Part shown: positions 41,344-48,612 of the stretch, piece by piece
Position numbering within the stretch: position 1 is the first letter of the stretch
Layout: each line of letters begins with the position of its first letter
IMG/VR virus record: IMGVR_UViG_3300043464_002011
Span: 1-51,285 of that record
Source: a virus
Length of the DNA stretch: 51,285 nt
Reading direction: 5' to 3' (one strand)
Made by a program: the position numbers and the translations under genes
The notes under the pieces: model-generated
The model's database searches: none
What the model was told of the DNA's origin: nothing
Seen by the model: the letters and a program-made list of their open reading frames with translations, nothing else

Positions 41344-41664
41344 ATGGGACAGTTTTTAATATATTCAATCATATTCGCATGTGGTTGGTTAGCTAATCAT
41401 TATATGTTTAAGTACCATATGATCGAGCATCCAGAAAAAATGCAAGATATGATTGAAGAACTCAAAGAAATAAAAAAGATCAATGATCAAAACAAATTTA
41501 ATGCCAAAGAACCCGATGTAATTGTCAGGGTTGAATATCATGGAACATTGACCTATTTATTTAATACTGAATCTGGGCAATTCCTTGGGCAAGGGTTAAC
41601 TATCGAAGAAGCATTGGAGAAGGCTATTGTTAGATTCCCTGATACCAAATTTTTTGTGGAATGA
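41344..41664 (+). CDS. Membrane-anchored small protein with HicB-like domain, copy 2
   Basis: 106 residues, GGAGG eight bases upstream. N-terminal transmembrane helix (LIYSIIFACGWLANHYMF), a charged helix, then 'VRVEYHGTLTYLFNTESGQFLGQGLTIEEALEKAIVRFPDTKFFVE'. It aligns with the C-terminal domain of 40225-40572. Flanked by terminators on both sides. Confidence 0.7.
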   Translation: MGQFLIYSIIFACGWLANHYMFKYHMIEHPEKMQDMIEELKEIKKINDQNKFNAKEPDVIVRVEYHGTLTYLFNTESGQFLGQGLTIEEALEKAIVRFPDTKFFVE

Positions 41665-41671
41665 TAGATAG

Positions 41672-41699
41672 AAAAAAGCCCACATATGTGGGCTTTTTT
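41672..41699. terminator. Bidirectional intrinsic terminator
   Basis: AAAAAAGCCCACA-TATGTGGGCTTTTTT, a perfect stem with A and T runs that works on both strands, between convergent genes. Confidence 0.9.
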
Positions 41700-41700
41700 C

Positions 41701-42096
41701 TTAATGGCGGTTTGGATAGATCACTTTGAATTCTTTACCAACTTTCTTTGCAAAATCATGGGTGTACCATGTTCCACCGGTTGGCTGAGGTGAATCCTCC
41801 CATGGGATGACCAACAGTATATCAGCTTCGTGAACAATATGGCGATTTCTTTCAAAATATGAGAATGGTTCACGTACTTCATCTGACTCATGAAATGCTC
41901 GTAGTGATGCAATCACGGGTGGATGACACACTGTTTTCAACCCGAGATCGGCAGCAATCTCTGCAACTTCAACATCAACTCCAACACAATCACCATGATG
42001 TAATTCTGCAGTTGGGTGATTGGCGAGAAAGTCAACCACGGCCATTTTTTGTTCAATGTTCATACCAGAACGAGTACCGGTTATGCCTATTTTCAT
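41701..42096 (-). CDS. SLOG-fold (DprA/LOG-like) protein
   Basis: 131 residues. 'MKIGITGTRSGMN' opening and 'LHHGDCVGVDVEVAEIAADLG' with the glycine-rich loop, 'HPP' and 'RNRHIVHEADILLVIPWE....TGGTWYTHDFAKKVGK'. This is the layout of SLOG Rossmann-like proteins that bind nucleotide derivatives. Precise substrate unknown. It ends at the bidirectional terminator. Members are found in phages and in nucleotide-signalling systems. Confidence 0.78.
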   Translation of the reverse strand: MKIGITGTRSGMNIEQKMAVVDFLANHPTAELHHGDCVGVDVEVAEIAADLGLKTVCHPPVIASLRAFHESDEVREPFSYFERNRHIVHEADILLVIPWEDSPQPTGGTWYTHDFAKKVGKEFKVIYPNRH

Positions 42097-42278
42097 TTAT
42101 TTCCCTCTTCACAATATGATCTAACTTCAATATCTGGATTAATTTGTTTTATTTCGGATGCCAATCTTCTACCCAATGCCAGACATTGTGTTTCCGATTT
42201 CAACCCTGGTATTGGTCGTAATTCCACCTGATGATGAAATTGTGCCTTTAAAGAGGTCAGCAGGATTAGAATGTACAT
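42093..42278 (-). CDS. Small exported hypothetical protein
   Basis: 61 residues from the ATG at 42278, which follows the previous TAA by one base. A longer frame to 42347 lies inside the upstream gene and is rejected. MYILILLTSLKAQ is a short hydrophobic leader, then 'VELRPIPGLKSETQCLALGRRLASEIKQINPDIEVRSYCEEGNK' with a Cys pair that could form a disulphide. Confidence 0.62.
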   Translation of the reverse strand: MYILILLTSLKAQFHHQVELRPIPGLKSETQCLALGRRLASEIKQINPDIEVRSYCEEGNK

Positions 42279-42279
42279 A

Positions 42280-42468
42280 TTACCAGTCCTGTACCCCAGT
42301 AATTTCAACTGTGAGATTACACACAGTTTCATTAACGTAATATTCAAATGAAATGGTCAATATATTACCGATTGGTCCTGGTATGTTGTTGATTACGAAC
42401 GTAGAAACTTCAGGGAAGTTTTCCAAGGTTTTTTGTATTTTGTTTAATTCATTAGTTGATAGTTGCAT
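42280..42468 (-). CDS. Hypothetical protein, 62 aa
   Basis: MQLSTNELNKIQKTLENFPEVSTFVINNIPGPIGNILTISFEYYVNETVCNLTVEITGVQDW-like layout: an N-terminal helix then three beta strands. Overlaps the gene before it by 17 bases. No family recognised. Confidence 0.58.
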   Translation of the reverse strand: MQLSTNELNKIQKTLENFPEVSTFVINNIPGPIGNILTISFEYYVNETVCNLTVEITGVQDW

Positions 42469-42706
42469 TATTAAGCCTTTTTATAAGTTTTGACGCTAAT
42501 TCTGGATTGGTTTGTTGAAGAACAGCTAGATATCTACGGGTTGTAGTACTACCATCCGAATATTCAATTCGGACCATTAACCTAGATATCCTTTTTCCTA
42601 CTGGGCTGCAGAAGCCGGTTATTTTAGTTTTACCATTATCAATATAACTGTTAACTGGTATTAAGCAATATGGATCTTCATCATGATCCCAGCTGTTTTG
42701 TTTCAT
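42452..42706 (-). CDS. Hypothetical protein, 84 aa
   Basis: Helical end ('RYLAVLQQTNPELASKLIKRLNNATIN') after a beta part ('RISRLMVRIEYSDGSTTTRRYL'). Overlaps the upstream gene by 26 bases. No recognised domain. Confidence 0.55.
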   Translation of the reverse strand: MKQNSWDHDEDPYCLIPVNSYIDNGKTKITGFCSPVGKRISRLMVRIEYSDGSTTTRRYLAVLQQTNPELASKLIKRLNNATIN

Positions 42707-43007
42707 TTGGTTTCTCCACCATTATAGGTAAATTAATAATTCTGCGTAATGTATCATGAACTTCTGGTATACTGAGATATCCAAGAACATCGCCATTACT
42801 AACTGGATTATCATAGTCTATTATATACTCGTCCTCACATGATGGAAAGTGTACAACAGCAACTTCATATAATCCTTGATCTCCACCATAAGTATATGGA
42901 CCTTGTATTATCGATGCACCATAGTTATTTGGAAATCTCATGAGAATTTGACGTGAATCTCGAATATTTCTTGTGCCAACCACATATTCTGGTATTATTA
43001 CTTCCAT
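42681..43007 (-). CDS. Conserved phage protein (NNYGASI type)
   Basis: 108 residues. 'RFPNNYGASIIQGPYTYGGDQGLYEVAVVHF....DYDNPVSNGDVLGYLSIPEVHDTLRRIINL' follows the well-known layout 'f.N.yGaSV......Yg...glyElavl.........y..pi..dVlG.l...ev...l..i' of a widespread small phage protein. Function unknown. Begins just past the terminator at 43021, so it probably has its own promoter. Confidence 0.72.
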   Translation of the reverse strand: MEVIIPEYVVGTRNIRDSRQILMRFPNNYGASIIQGPYTYGGDQGLYEVAVVHFPSCEDEYIIDYDNPVSNGDVLGYLSIPEVHDTLRRIINLPIMVEKPNETKQLGS

Positions 43008-43020
43008 GTTTCCCCCAATA

Positions 43021-43044
43021 GAAAAAGGCCACCGAAGTGGCCTT
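43021..43044 (-). terminator. Intrinsic terminator with UUCG loop
   Basis: Minus strand: AAGGCCAC-TTCG-GTGGCCTT followed by TTTC; perfect stem, seven bases after the stop of the SPFH gene. Confidence 0.9.
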
Positions 43045-43050
43045 GTTGTG

Positions 43051-43842
43051 TTATTTCATCATCAGAGCGGTGAAATTGGAAGGGACAACAATTGTTTGCA
43101 CCTTGCCTTCTTTGATACCTTCTGAAATATTCATCATTGCCATTGCTCGCATATATTCAATAGCCCCAGAATTGCTATTTAATACTGAGATACGTTCGGC
43201 TTCTTGTTTAGCAGTTTGTACTTCAATCTCTTTTTGTTTATAAGAGTTTTTAGCACGAACCAACTCATTTGCAGATTGTACAATTGAATCAGCTGGAACG
43301 ATACTTTTGACCATGACCTGGCTAATGGTCAAATCAGTTGCTAAATGTTCTTCTTCGAGAGATTTAACAATCAGTTCTTTTACTTCCTGCTCGATTGCTG
43401 GTCGTGCATCATTCATTTCCAACGCCTCGTATTTCCGAGCAGATTTGTATACCGCATTTCTTGCTACATTGACAATGTAGTTATACATTAAGTAACTATC
43501 ACTGCCGTCATATGCATGGAATGCTGAGTTTTTAGTGGTGTACAATTCTGCACCTGAATTAGGATTCACATTGTAAATTACAACCAAATCAAAATCTTTC
43601 ATGGTTGAATTGTCTTTTGCAACCGGTGATAAATCTTCGATTTTCACAGCAACATCTTTAACTGGTACTGTTAAAACATCACCAATAATAACTTGATTCC
43701 ATGAACCGGGTTGTAGTTCAGTTGGTACGATTTGTTTGTTGATATCTCTACGGATACCGATGTGACCAGATTCTACACGAACGCAACCAGATAAAGTGGC
43801 TGCGACTAATGCTAAAGCTGTCAATTTTAGTGTGTATTTCAT
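43051..43842 (-). CDS. SPFH/Band-7 lipoprotein
   Basis: 263 residues. A lipoprotein signal peptide ends LSGC with Cys20 as lipid anchor. Residues 25-190 form an SPFH/prohibitin domain ('GHIGIRRDINKQIVPTELQPG', 'VKIEDLSPVAKDNSTMKDFDLVVIYNVNP', 'ARPAIEQEVKELIVKSLEEEHLATDLTISQVMVKSIVPADSI'). Then an Ala/Glu coiled coil ('KEIEVQTAKQEAERIS') and 'AIEYMRAMAMMNISEG'. Shine-Dalgarno GAGGT. SPFH proteins organise membranes and chaperone proteases. Phage copies are known. The envelope side of the membrane is implied by the lipobox. Confidence 0.85.
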   Translation of the reverse strand: MKYTLKLTALALVAATLSGCVRVESGHIGIRRDINKQIVPTELQPGSWNQVIIGDVLTVPVKDVAVKIEDLSPVAKDNSTMKDFDLVVIYNVNPNSGAELYTTKNSAFHAYDGSDSYLMYNYIVNVARNAVYKSARKYEALEMNDARPAIEQEVKELIVKSLEEEHLATDLTISQVMVKSIVPADSIVQSANELVRAKNSYKQKEIEVQTAKQEAERISVLNSNSGAIEYMRAMAMMNISEGIKEGKVQTIVVPSNFTALMMK

Positions 43843-43849
43843 GTTTACC

Positions 43850-44026
43850 TCAAAATAAAATTACAAATATGGTTAATGTGATAACCGTCAAGAGAGAGCA
43901 TATAATACTGTATACAACAGTCTTTGTCAAGCTTAATTTTTCTTGTTCATTTAACAAACGTAAAAAATCAATCCCCACATGAAAAAAACCATATAATACT
44001 ACAAAAGCTATAATTAGTCTAATCAT
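43850..44026 (-). CDS. Small two-helix membrane protein, 58 aa
   Basis: ATG at 44026, frame to TGA at 43850-43852. Two hydrophobic segments (about residues 2-19 and 37-58: 'VVYSIICSLLTVITLTIFVILF') flank a short charged stretch. The sigma-70 promoter for the SPFH gene lies inside it. Type of function unknown; holin-like topology is possible. Confidence 0.5.
   Translation of the reverse strand: MIRLIIAFVVLYGFFHVGIDFLRLLNEQEKLSLTKTVVYSIICSLLTVITLTIFVILF
43902..43930 (-). promoter_or_regulatory. Sigma-70 promoter for the SPFH gene
   Basis: Minus strand TTGACA (43930-43925), 17 bases, TATTAT (43907-43902): one mismatch. Start near 43895, about 50 bases before the SPFH ATG. Confidence 0.65.
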
Positions 44027-44029
44027 TGT

Positions 44030-44410
44030 TTACTCACTGTCTACAATATTACTGATGATATTAATCAGTTCATCTGTCTTTGATGATAGATCTATGAAAT
44101 TCATGTCCTCATATGCATTGAATGCATCAAGCCCACGACTGTTTGATTCATCAATAAATGATTGGCGGAACTCATGATTAATCCAAATGTAAGATTTATC
44201 CTTCACATAGTCATGAAAATCTACCTGATACACAGTTCTATCAACTGTATCAAATATGATGTTTAATTCGTATTGTCGGTCATCCCATCTGGTCAATATA
44301 TATGCTGAACTGCCATAACATTGCCAATTGTAGTCAGTACCTTCTGTGATTTTATATTTGATTAAATCCAGATAAGAGTCAAGTGTTATTACTGCCATAT
44401 TATTACTCAT
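44030..44410 (-). CDS. Hypothetical protein, 126 aa
   Basis: MSNNMAVITLDSYLDLIKYKITEGTDYNWQCYGSSAYILTRWDDRQYELNIIFDT..: a helix followed by a beta-sheet with 'YSWQ.YG..A..L..WD'-like spacing, and an acidic helical end. Two possible starts (44410, 44398). Overlaps the previous gene by eight bases. No recognised family. Confidence 0.6.
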   Translation of the reverse strand: MSNNMAVITLDSYLDLIKYKITEGTDYNWQCYGSSAYILTRWDDRQYELNIIFDTVDRTVYQVDFHDYVKDKSYIWINHEFRQSFIDESNSRGLDAFNAYEDMNFIDLSSKTDELINIISNIVDSE

Positions 44411-44663
44411 ATTTCCATGGTTTCAATACCACTTGAAAAAAGTGGGTTGGATGCCAAATATCCGTGATGAATGAATACCGTCTAGCGGTTGATTCGCGCA
44501 ACGATTTATCTTCAATCAGTTCAATTTGGCTTTTAAAATTTAACAAATCAAATCCAAATGGATCGATTTGGACATCTGGGAATGGATATGATTGGATCAC
44601 TTTCTTGCTATCAAGTGTACCGGGCACTCGCTCAATCACTTCTATCCAATAAATATGTCTCAT
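44403..44663 (-). CDS. Hypothetical protein, 86 aa
   Basis: MRHIYWIEVIERVPGTLDSKKVIQSYPFPDV.. with a beta start, helix 'LNFKSQIELIEDKSLRESTA' and a strand-rich end ('HFFQVVLKPWKYE'). ATGA-type overlap with the next gene upstream. Part of an operon of small genes behind nadV. Confidence 0.6.
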   Translation of the reverse strand: MRHIYWIEVIERVPGTLDSKKVIQSYPFPDVQIDPFGFDLLNFKSQIELIEDKSLRESTARRYSFITDIWHPTHFFQVVLKPWKYE

Positions 44664-44908
44664 TCATATTCCCCGTGTTTTTTAACACCATACTCATCAT
44701 CCATGAGTTTGGTTTTATAATAGTCTGCCCATTCGGTTATTTCATCAACCACCCATCTTTCAGCATCTTCTTGACTATCGAAAGATTTATTAGTTGCTGA
44801 TTCCCAACCACTGGTTAGTATCCAGTAAAAGTAAGAAGTTTTCACTTCTACTCTGTACGTGATTTTACCATAGGTCATGCGTGATATTATTCGATATTTT
44901 CGTTTCAT
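44660..44908 (-). CDS. Hypothetical protein, paralogue of next gene
   Basis: 82 residues. 'KYRIISRMTYGKITYRVEVKTSYFYWILTSGWESATNKSFDSQEDAERWV' aligns with 'KYRITSDMDERMRIRFSIDRYEKHFILFGEWIRVKSWLDSLEDAESYL' in 44905-45147. Beta-strand N-terminus followed by a helix after 'EDAE'. ATGA overlaps on both sides. Similar 'y+i......+..W......s.edAe' proteins are common in phages. Confidence 0.65.
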   Translation of the reverse strand: MKRKYRIISRMTYGKITYRVEVKTSYFYWILTSGWESATNKSFDSQEDAERWVVDEITEWADYYKTKLMDDEYGVKKHGEYE

Positions 44909-45147
44909 TCTATCACCTTATGTACTTTCGTACCATAATTAGAAATTTCTTTTTCTATAATCATGGCTTCAGTATCTTTTGCAAGTAACTGTTTTAAATA
45001 TGATTCAGCGTCTTCTAATGAGTCCAACCATGATTTCACCCTAATCCATTCACCAAACAATATGAAGTGTTTTTCATAGCGATCTATGGAAAATCTTATA
45101 CGCATACGTTCATCCATGTCAGATGTTATTCTATATTTTGTTGACAT
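44905..45147 (-). CDS. Hypothetical protein, paralogue of previous gene
   Basis: 80 residues, same layout as 44660-44908. Shine-Dalgarno GAGGAA. It begins 28 bases after nadV and is probably co-transcribed with it. Confidence 0.65.
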   Translation of the reverse strand: MSTKYRITSDMDERMRIRFSIDRYEKHFILFGEWIRVKSWLDSLEDAESYLKQLLAKDTEAMIIEKEISNYGTKVHKVIE

Positions 45148-45174
45148 AATTCCTCATCTATAGTTTTTCAGATG

Positions 45175-46638
45175 TTACTTTGAAGCCCATTCACGGACTT
45201 CATCAAAAGATTGACGATATTTTCTATGGCCATTTTCAAACCATAACTTCCAACCAGCACCTGGATACATAAAACCGTACTCGTTGCCTTCGTGTATAGC
45301 ATCGTATACTTCCAAGTTACCATTGGCATCTTCACGACATCTAACTAATCCTGATAATGATTTTTTACCAAGATCGGTTTTTGGTTCTTTTAATTTACGA
45401 GTCCAACGCAGCCCATCAAATGTTGCAATACTTTTCATACTGAAACTGAAATCGTCTCTTGAAGTACCATTTGATAATCCAGCGCCCATACCAATAGCAA
45501 AGTTATCAATACTGAAACCAGCATCAACCCATCCTTTAATTACACTTTCGTAAGTATTCCATTTAATACCATCGCCTTGTAATACTGCGGTATAGCAAGG
45601 GATAACTTTGTAGCCTTTTTCATTGACTTCTACACCAAATGCATATTCAATGTCATTGCCGACCATACCTGGCTCTACTGTAATATCACCAGAATCAGGA
45701 CGAAACACAAATGTACCACCGCTATTGATAACACGTTCTTTTAATTCAGGACCACCAACATAATCTCTAACAAATCTACGACTATCGTATGTGTCAATAA
45801 CTGCACTAATCATTGGAATACCAATTCCACGGGTTTTAGTGCGTTCAACTGCTTGTTCCAGTAATTCAACTGCCATTACTGCTGCACCGTAATCATCTTT
45901 GGTAGTTGCGTCAGAATTATCACACATTGTACTGTGTTCAGTTGCATCAATACTTGAAGTATATGCTTTTGAAGTGTTATACAAACGTTTGATATAACGA
46001 TTGGCTTGTAAACAATCACTGCCATCAAAAATTACGGCATGTGCTATGGCAGTAAGTACTGCAGATTCAGGAGAACTACCACCACGATCACCAAAGAAAT
46101 GACAACGGGTGTTCAACTGATTCATGTGAGCACCAGTTTCTTCGATATAATGTGCAAATGTTTTTCTAATTGCTAACGATAAACTTGCTACTGAACTCAT
46201 TGTCCAGATAATATCTTGTGCAATAGTTTCCGAGTATGCAGGTAACCAAGCTGAACGGTCATCGGTATTAATAATGCCTAAAATAGGCGTTTGTGGTTGT
46301 ACGATACGACCTTCTTCAACACCAAAAATTGCTAATGGTAATTTACCGTCTAATTCGTGTGCAATATATTCCCATCCAGCTCGGTAGAAATCATAGCCTT
46401 GTTCGGTAATTTCCAATTCAGCTTCATCGATCATTTCATCGGTGATACGGACAGATGCAAAATATGAAGCAACCATTGATTGCCCCATTGCAACTATGAT
46501 ATCCGAATATTTGCTAACTTTGCGTGGGACGATAACCGAATAAGATTTTTTAGTTGATCTTTTTAATTGCTTCCAATGTGTAGCTTTGTAGGCATCGGCT
46601 TGTAGGATAAAATTTTGTTGTTTTAGATGTTCTATCAT
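45175..46638 (-). CDS. nadV: Nicotinamide phosphoribosyltransferase
   Basis: 487 residues, normal for NadV/NAMPT. It makes NMN from nicotinamide and PRPP for NAD salvage. 'NFILQADAYKATHWKQ' at the start, 'RCHFFGDRGGSSPESA', 'IDATEHSTMC' with the phosphorylatable active-site His, 'IPMISAVIDTYDSRR', 'TFVFRPDSGD' PRPP/NMN-binding motif and 'FAIGMGAGLSNGTSRDDFSFSMK' are all intact. nadV is a frequent phage gene. AAGGAG precedes the ATG after a structured leader, with a strong promoter upstream. Confidence 0.95.
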   Translation of the reverse strand: MIEHLKQQNFILQADAYKATHWKQLKRSTKKSYSVIVPRKVSKYSDIIVAMGQSMVASYFASVRITDEMIDEAELEITEQGYDFYRAGWEYIAHELDGKLPLAIFGVEEGRIVQPQTPILGIINTDDRSAWLPAYSETIAQDIIWTMSSVASLSLAIRKTFAHYIEETGAHMNQLNTRCHFFGDRGGSSPESAVLTAIAHAVIFDGSDCLQANRYIKRLYNTSKAYTSSIDATEHSTMCDNSDATTKDDYGAAVMAVELLEQAVERTKTRGIGIPMISAVIDTYDSRRFVRDYVGGPELKERVINSGGTFVFRPDSGDITVEPGMVGNDIEYAFGVEVNEKGYKVIPCYTAVLQGDGIKWNTYESVIKGWVDAGFSIDNFAIGMGAGLSNGTSRDDFSFSMKSIATFDGLRWTRKLKEPKTDLGKKSLSGLVRCREDANGNLEVYDAIHEGNEYGFMYPGAGWKLWFENGHRKYRQSFDEVREWASK

Positions 46639-46662
46639 TTTTAAACTCCTTAAAAATTAATT

Positions 46663-46685
46663 AATACATTGTCTATCAATGTATT
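46663..46685 (-). other. Inverted repeat in the nadV leader
   Basis: AATACATTG-TCTAT-CAATGTATT, a perfect 9-bp stem. The predicted start of transcription (about 46683) falls at its edge, so it would form a 5'-terminal hairpin, or serve as an operator overlapping the start site. Confidence 0.6.
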
Positions 46686-46689
46686 GTGT

Positions 46690-46717
46690 ATTATACACTA
46701 TTACTTATATTTGTCAA
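46690..46717 (-). promoter_or_regulatory. Sigma-70 promoter of nadV
   Basis: Minus strand TTGACA (46717-46712), 16-base spacer, TATAAT (46695-46690); both boxes are perfect. Confidence 0.75.
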
Positions 46718-46727
46718 GCTGGATTGG

Positions 46728-46868
46728 TTACCAATCCACCCCAAGTAGACGAAATACCCAATAAACAATAACACCGGTTAGTGCACCAAGAAACCCAGCT
46801 CGTCCAAATAATAATGAAGTAAATAGAACTGTTGCTAACTGGGCGATCATAATAATCACATATACCAT
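46728..46868 (-). CDS. Small membrane protein, 46 aa
   Basis: ATG at 46868 after GGAGG, TAA at 46728-46730. MVYVIIMIAQLATVLF.. then 'LLFGRAGFLGALTGVIVYWVF', two hydrophobic segments with a short Gly/Arg turn. Small and unrecognised, but the ribosome site and promoter-like sequence make it believable. Confidence 0.6.
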   Translation of the reverse strand: MVYVIIMIAQLATVLFTSLLFGRAGFLGALTGVIVYWVFRLLGVDW

Positions 46869-46877
46869 AAATCCTCC

Positions 46878-46919
46878 AAAGAAAGTAGATATAATGTCTA
46901 CTTTCTTTTAATGTGTCAA
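46878..46919 (-). promoter_or_regulatory. Weak promoter over an inverted repeat
   Basis: Minus strand TTGACA (46919-46914), 17 bases, CATTAT (46896-46891). The -10 lies in the loop of a 12-bp inverted repeat, AAAGAAAGTAGA / TCTACTTTCTTT (46878-46908). Possibly an operator. There is no T-run after it, so terminator use is less likely. Confidence 0.45.
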
Positions 46920-46932
46920 CTAGAAATTAGAG

Positions 46933-47886
46933 TTAATCGTCGTCATCTGAATCCCATTCTTCTTTTTCTTTATCAAGAATTTCAGACATTGCTTTGATTA
47001 AAGTTCTATATGGGCTATGTGCTTGTGATTGACTACCACGGCCACTTGGTGGAACCCATAATTTACGGGTATCAGTAACAAAATCATCGACAAAGATACC
47101 TTTCAATAATTCAACAATTAATGCAATTGTTTCTTCTTTACTGTATTTTTCAGCATATTGAATTATGTAATCTTTAAGCCGATCGACAATTGCCCATTTA
47201 TATGAGTCATTAGATAGGTATCTTGATAATTTATTATTTTCATCATAGTTGAATACAGTTACTGGGAGCATATATTTTTTCATCATGAGCTGCTGAGTAG
47301 ATATTGCGTCGCACTTTGTGATGGTATCAGATAATGCACTGATCTCAGAGATGGCATCATATAGTGTATCAACAAATGCTGGAACCAAGTCAGCAACATC
47401 TTGAAATGTGTAATAAAAATATACATATTCACCATCTTGATTTTTGGCCATGTATTGATGTCGTTCGGCAATGATTGCATCAAATACCGCACGATGAACC
47501 ATAATCAATTCTACTTTAAGTTGATCTTTTCCATATGGTTTGAAATACAATCTTTCTTCATGATTTGCATCCCACATTTTTTCTGCATTGAATCCTTCTT
47601 TTTTTACTTCGATATCATGGTACTTATTATCACCAATTTCAAATTCAACCATCCGTTGAGTAAGTAATTTCATGAATGGATCGAAACCGGCACCATGCTC
47701 ATTGATGCATGCTCCGTAATCGTTGTAGGTTGCATAAAATGGTAGGGGGCAAACTGAATACAATGAATTATTGTAAATAAAATTATTGAGTTCATCTTTA
47801 TTTTTAAGTAATGCAAATACAACTACATCGTCTTGATCTTTAATATGAAGATTACTAATAGCACAACTACCTGCCCAACTACCCAT
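46933..47886 (-). CDS. Conserved phage protein (MGSW type), 317 aa
   Basis: 317 residues from the ATG at 47886 (AAGGTGG upstream). The frame goes ten codons further but inside the upstream gene. 'MGSWAGSCAISNLHI' is a recurring opening of large phage proteins of unknown role. The middle contains 'VELIMVHRAVFDAIIAERHQYM', the end is acidic (EEWDSDDDD). No catalytic motif recognised. Confidence 0.7.
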   Translation of the reverse strand: MGSWAGSCAISNLHIKDQDDVVVFALLKNKDELNNFIYNNSLYSVCPLPFYATYNDYGACINEHGAGFDPFMKLLTQRMVEFEIGDNKYHDIEVKKEGFNAEKMWDANHEERLYFKPYGKDQLKVELIMVHRAVFDAIIAERHQYMAKNQDGEYVYFYYTFQDVADLVPAFVDTLYDAISEISALSDTITKCDAISTQQLMMKKYMLPVTVFNYDENNKLSRYLSNDSYKWAIVDRLKDYIIQYAEKYSKEETIALIVELLKGIFVDDFVTDTRKLWVPPSGRGSQSQAHSPYRTLIKAMSEILDKEKEEWDSDDDD

Positions 47887-48193
47887 TTTGTCCACCTTTA
47901 TTGTTGGTTTTATCAACCCATTTTTGTAATTTAATTTCAGCGATTTGTTGCAAATCTTGTTCGGTTATATTTGGATATGTGATTCGTATCAAATCTAGAA
48001 TACATATAATCGTATCGATCGCTTCGCCTATAACACCATCATCACCTGGATTCTTATAACTTTGTCCTTGATCAATGGTTACTTCTTCTGCTAGTTCACC
48101 CAGTTCAGACATAGTATGTCCGAGGACACCAAGCACAGTTCGGTCGTTTTTAACTGAATCAGAAATTTTAAATACTTGTTCAATGAATGTCAT
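47879..48193 (-). CDS. MazG-like nucleotide pyrophosphohydrolase
   Basis: 104 residues from the ATG at 48193 (MTFIEQVFKISD..). The frame extends back to 48256 but overlaps the previous gene. 'HTMSELGELAEEVTID' and 'DGVIGEAIDTIICILDLI' give the E-x2-E and E-x2-D pairs of the all-alpha NTP pyrophosphatase fold. It would hydrolyse (d)NTPs or ppGpp-like nucleotides, clearing odd nucleotides or altering signalling. Substrate not known. Eight-base overlap with the next gene. Confidence 0.75.
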   Translation of the reverse strand: MTFIEQVFKISDSVKNDRTVLGVLGHTMSELGELAEEVTIDQGQSYKNPGDDGVIGEAIDTIICILDLIRITYPNITEQDLQQIAEIKLQKWVDKTNNKGGQNG

Positions 48194-48194
48194 T

Positions 48195-48380
48195 TTAAAA
48201 ACACCCCATTTGGTTTCTGTCATTTCCCCATACCACTTCTGATCGATATTCGGCATATTCTTTTTTCACATCTGCTAGTGCATCACATTTGTTATCATAC
48301 ATAATTTGTAATTCTTCCAATCGTGATTCAAGATTTGCGATGCGGGTGAGTAGTTCTGCAATAGTTGGTGTATTTGTCAT
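48195..48380 (-). CDS. Coiled-coil small protein, 61 aa
   Basis: MTNTPTIAELLTRIANLESRLEELQIMYDNKCDALADVKKEYAEY.. Heptads of Leu/Ile/Tyr show a coiled coil over residues 8-48; the end is 'VVWGNDRNQMGCF'. ATGA overlap with the gene upstream. A small oligomerising protein; function unknown. Confidence 0.65.
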   Translation of the reverse strand: MTNTPTIAELLTRIANLESRLEELQIMYDNKCDALADVKKEYAEYRSEVVWGNDRNQMGCF

Positions 48381-48553
48381 TTATCTACCTTCATACATTT
48401 ACCCCAATCATATTGTTTCAATTGTGCTTTTGCAGCTTGATTAGCTGCTTCGCATTTTTCCATTGTTGTAAATCCATCAACTACTGCCGGACCACCAGTT
48501 GCGTTCTGAAGAATACCAGTTGATAGATATAAAAATAATGCATAAGTTGTCAT
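48377..48553 (-). CDS. Small exported protein, 58 aa
   Basis: 58 residues from the ATG at 48553 (AAAGGG upstream). MTTYALFLYLSTGIL is a hydrophobic leader, then 'FTTMEKCEAANQAAKAQLKQYDWGKCMKVDK' with two Cys that can pair, a layout of many small phage periplasmic proteins ('..C..A............C...'). The sigma-70 promoter is just upstream. Confidence 0.65.
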   Translation of the reverse strand: MTTYALFLYLSTGILQNATGGPAVVDGFTTMEKCEAANQAAKAQLKQYDWGKCMKVDK

Positions 48554-48583
48554 GTTAACCCTTTTTAATGTTGAGATGACCAT

Positions 48584-48612
48584 AGTATAGATCAATTAAT
48601 AGAAAATGTCAA
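48584..48612 (-). promoter_or_regulatory. Sigma-70 promoter
   Basis: Minus strand TTGACA (48612-48607), 17 bases, TATACT (48589-48584). Reads into 48553, the MazG-like gene and the genes after it. Confidence 0.65.

Noticed and set aside
46878-46908. Intrinsic terminator for 46933-47886
   Set aside because: The stem is A/T-rich, is followed by TTTCTTTGGAGG instead of a T-run and overlaps a promoter; listed as possible operator instead.
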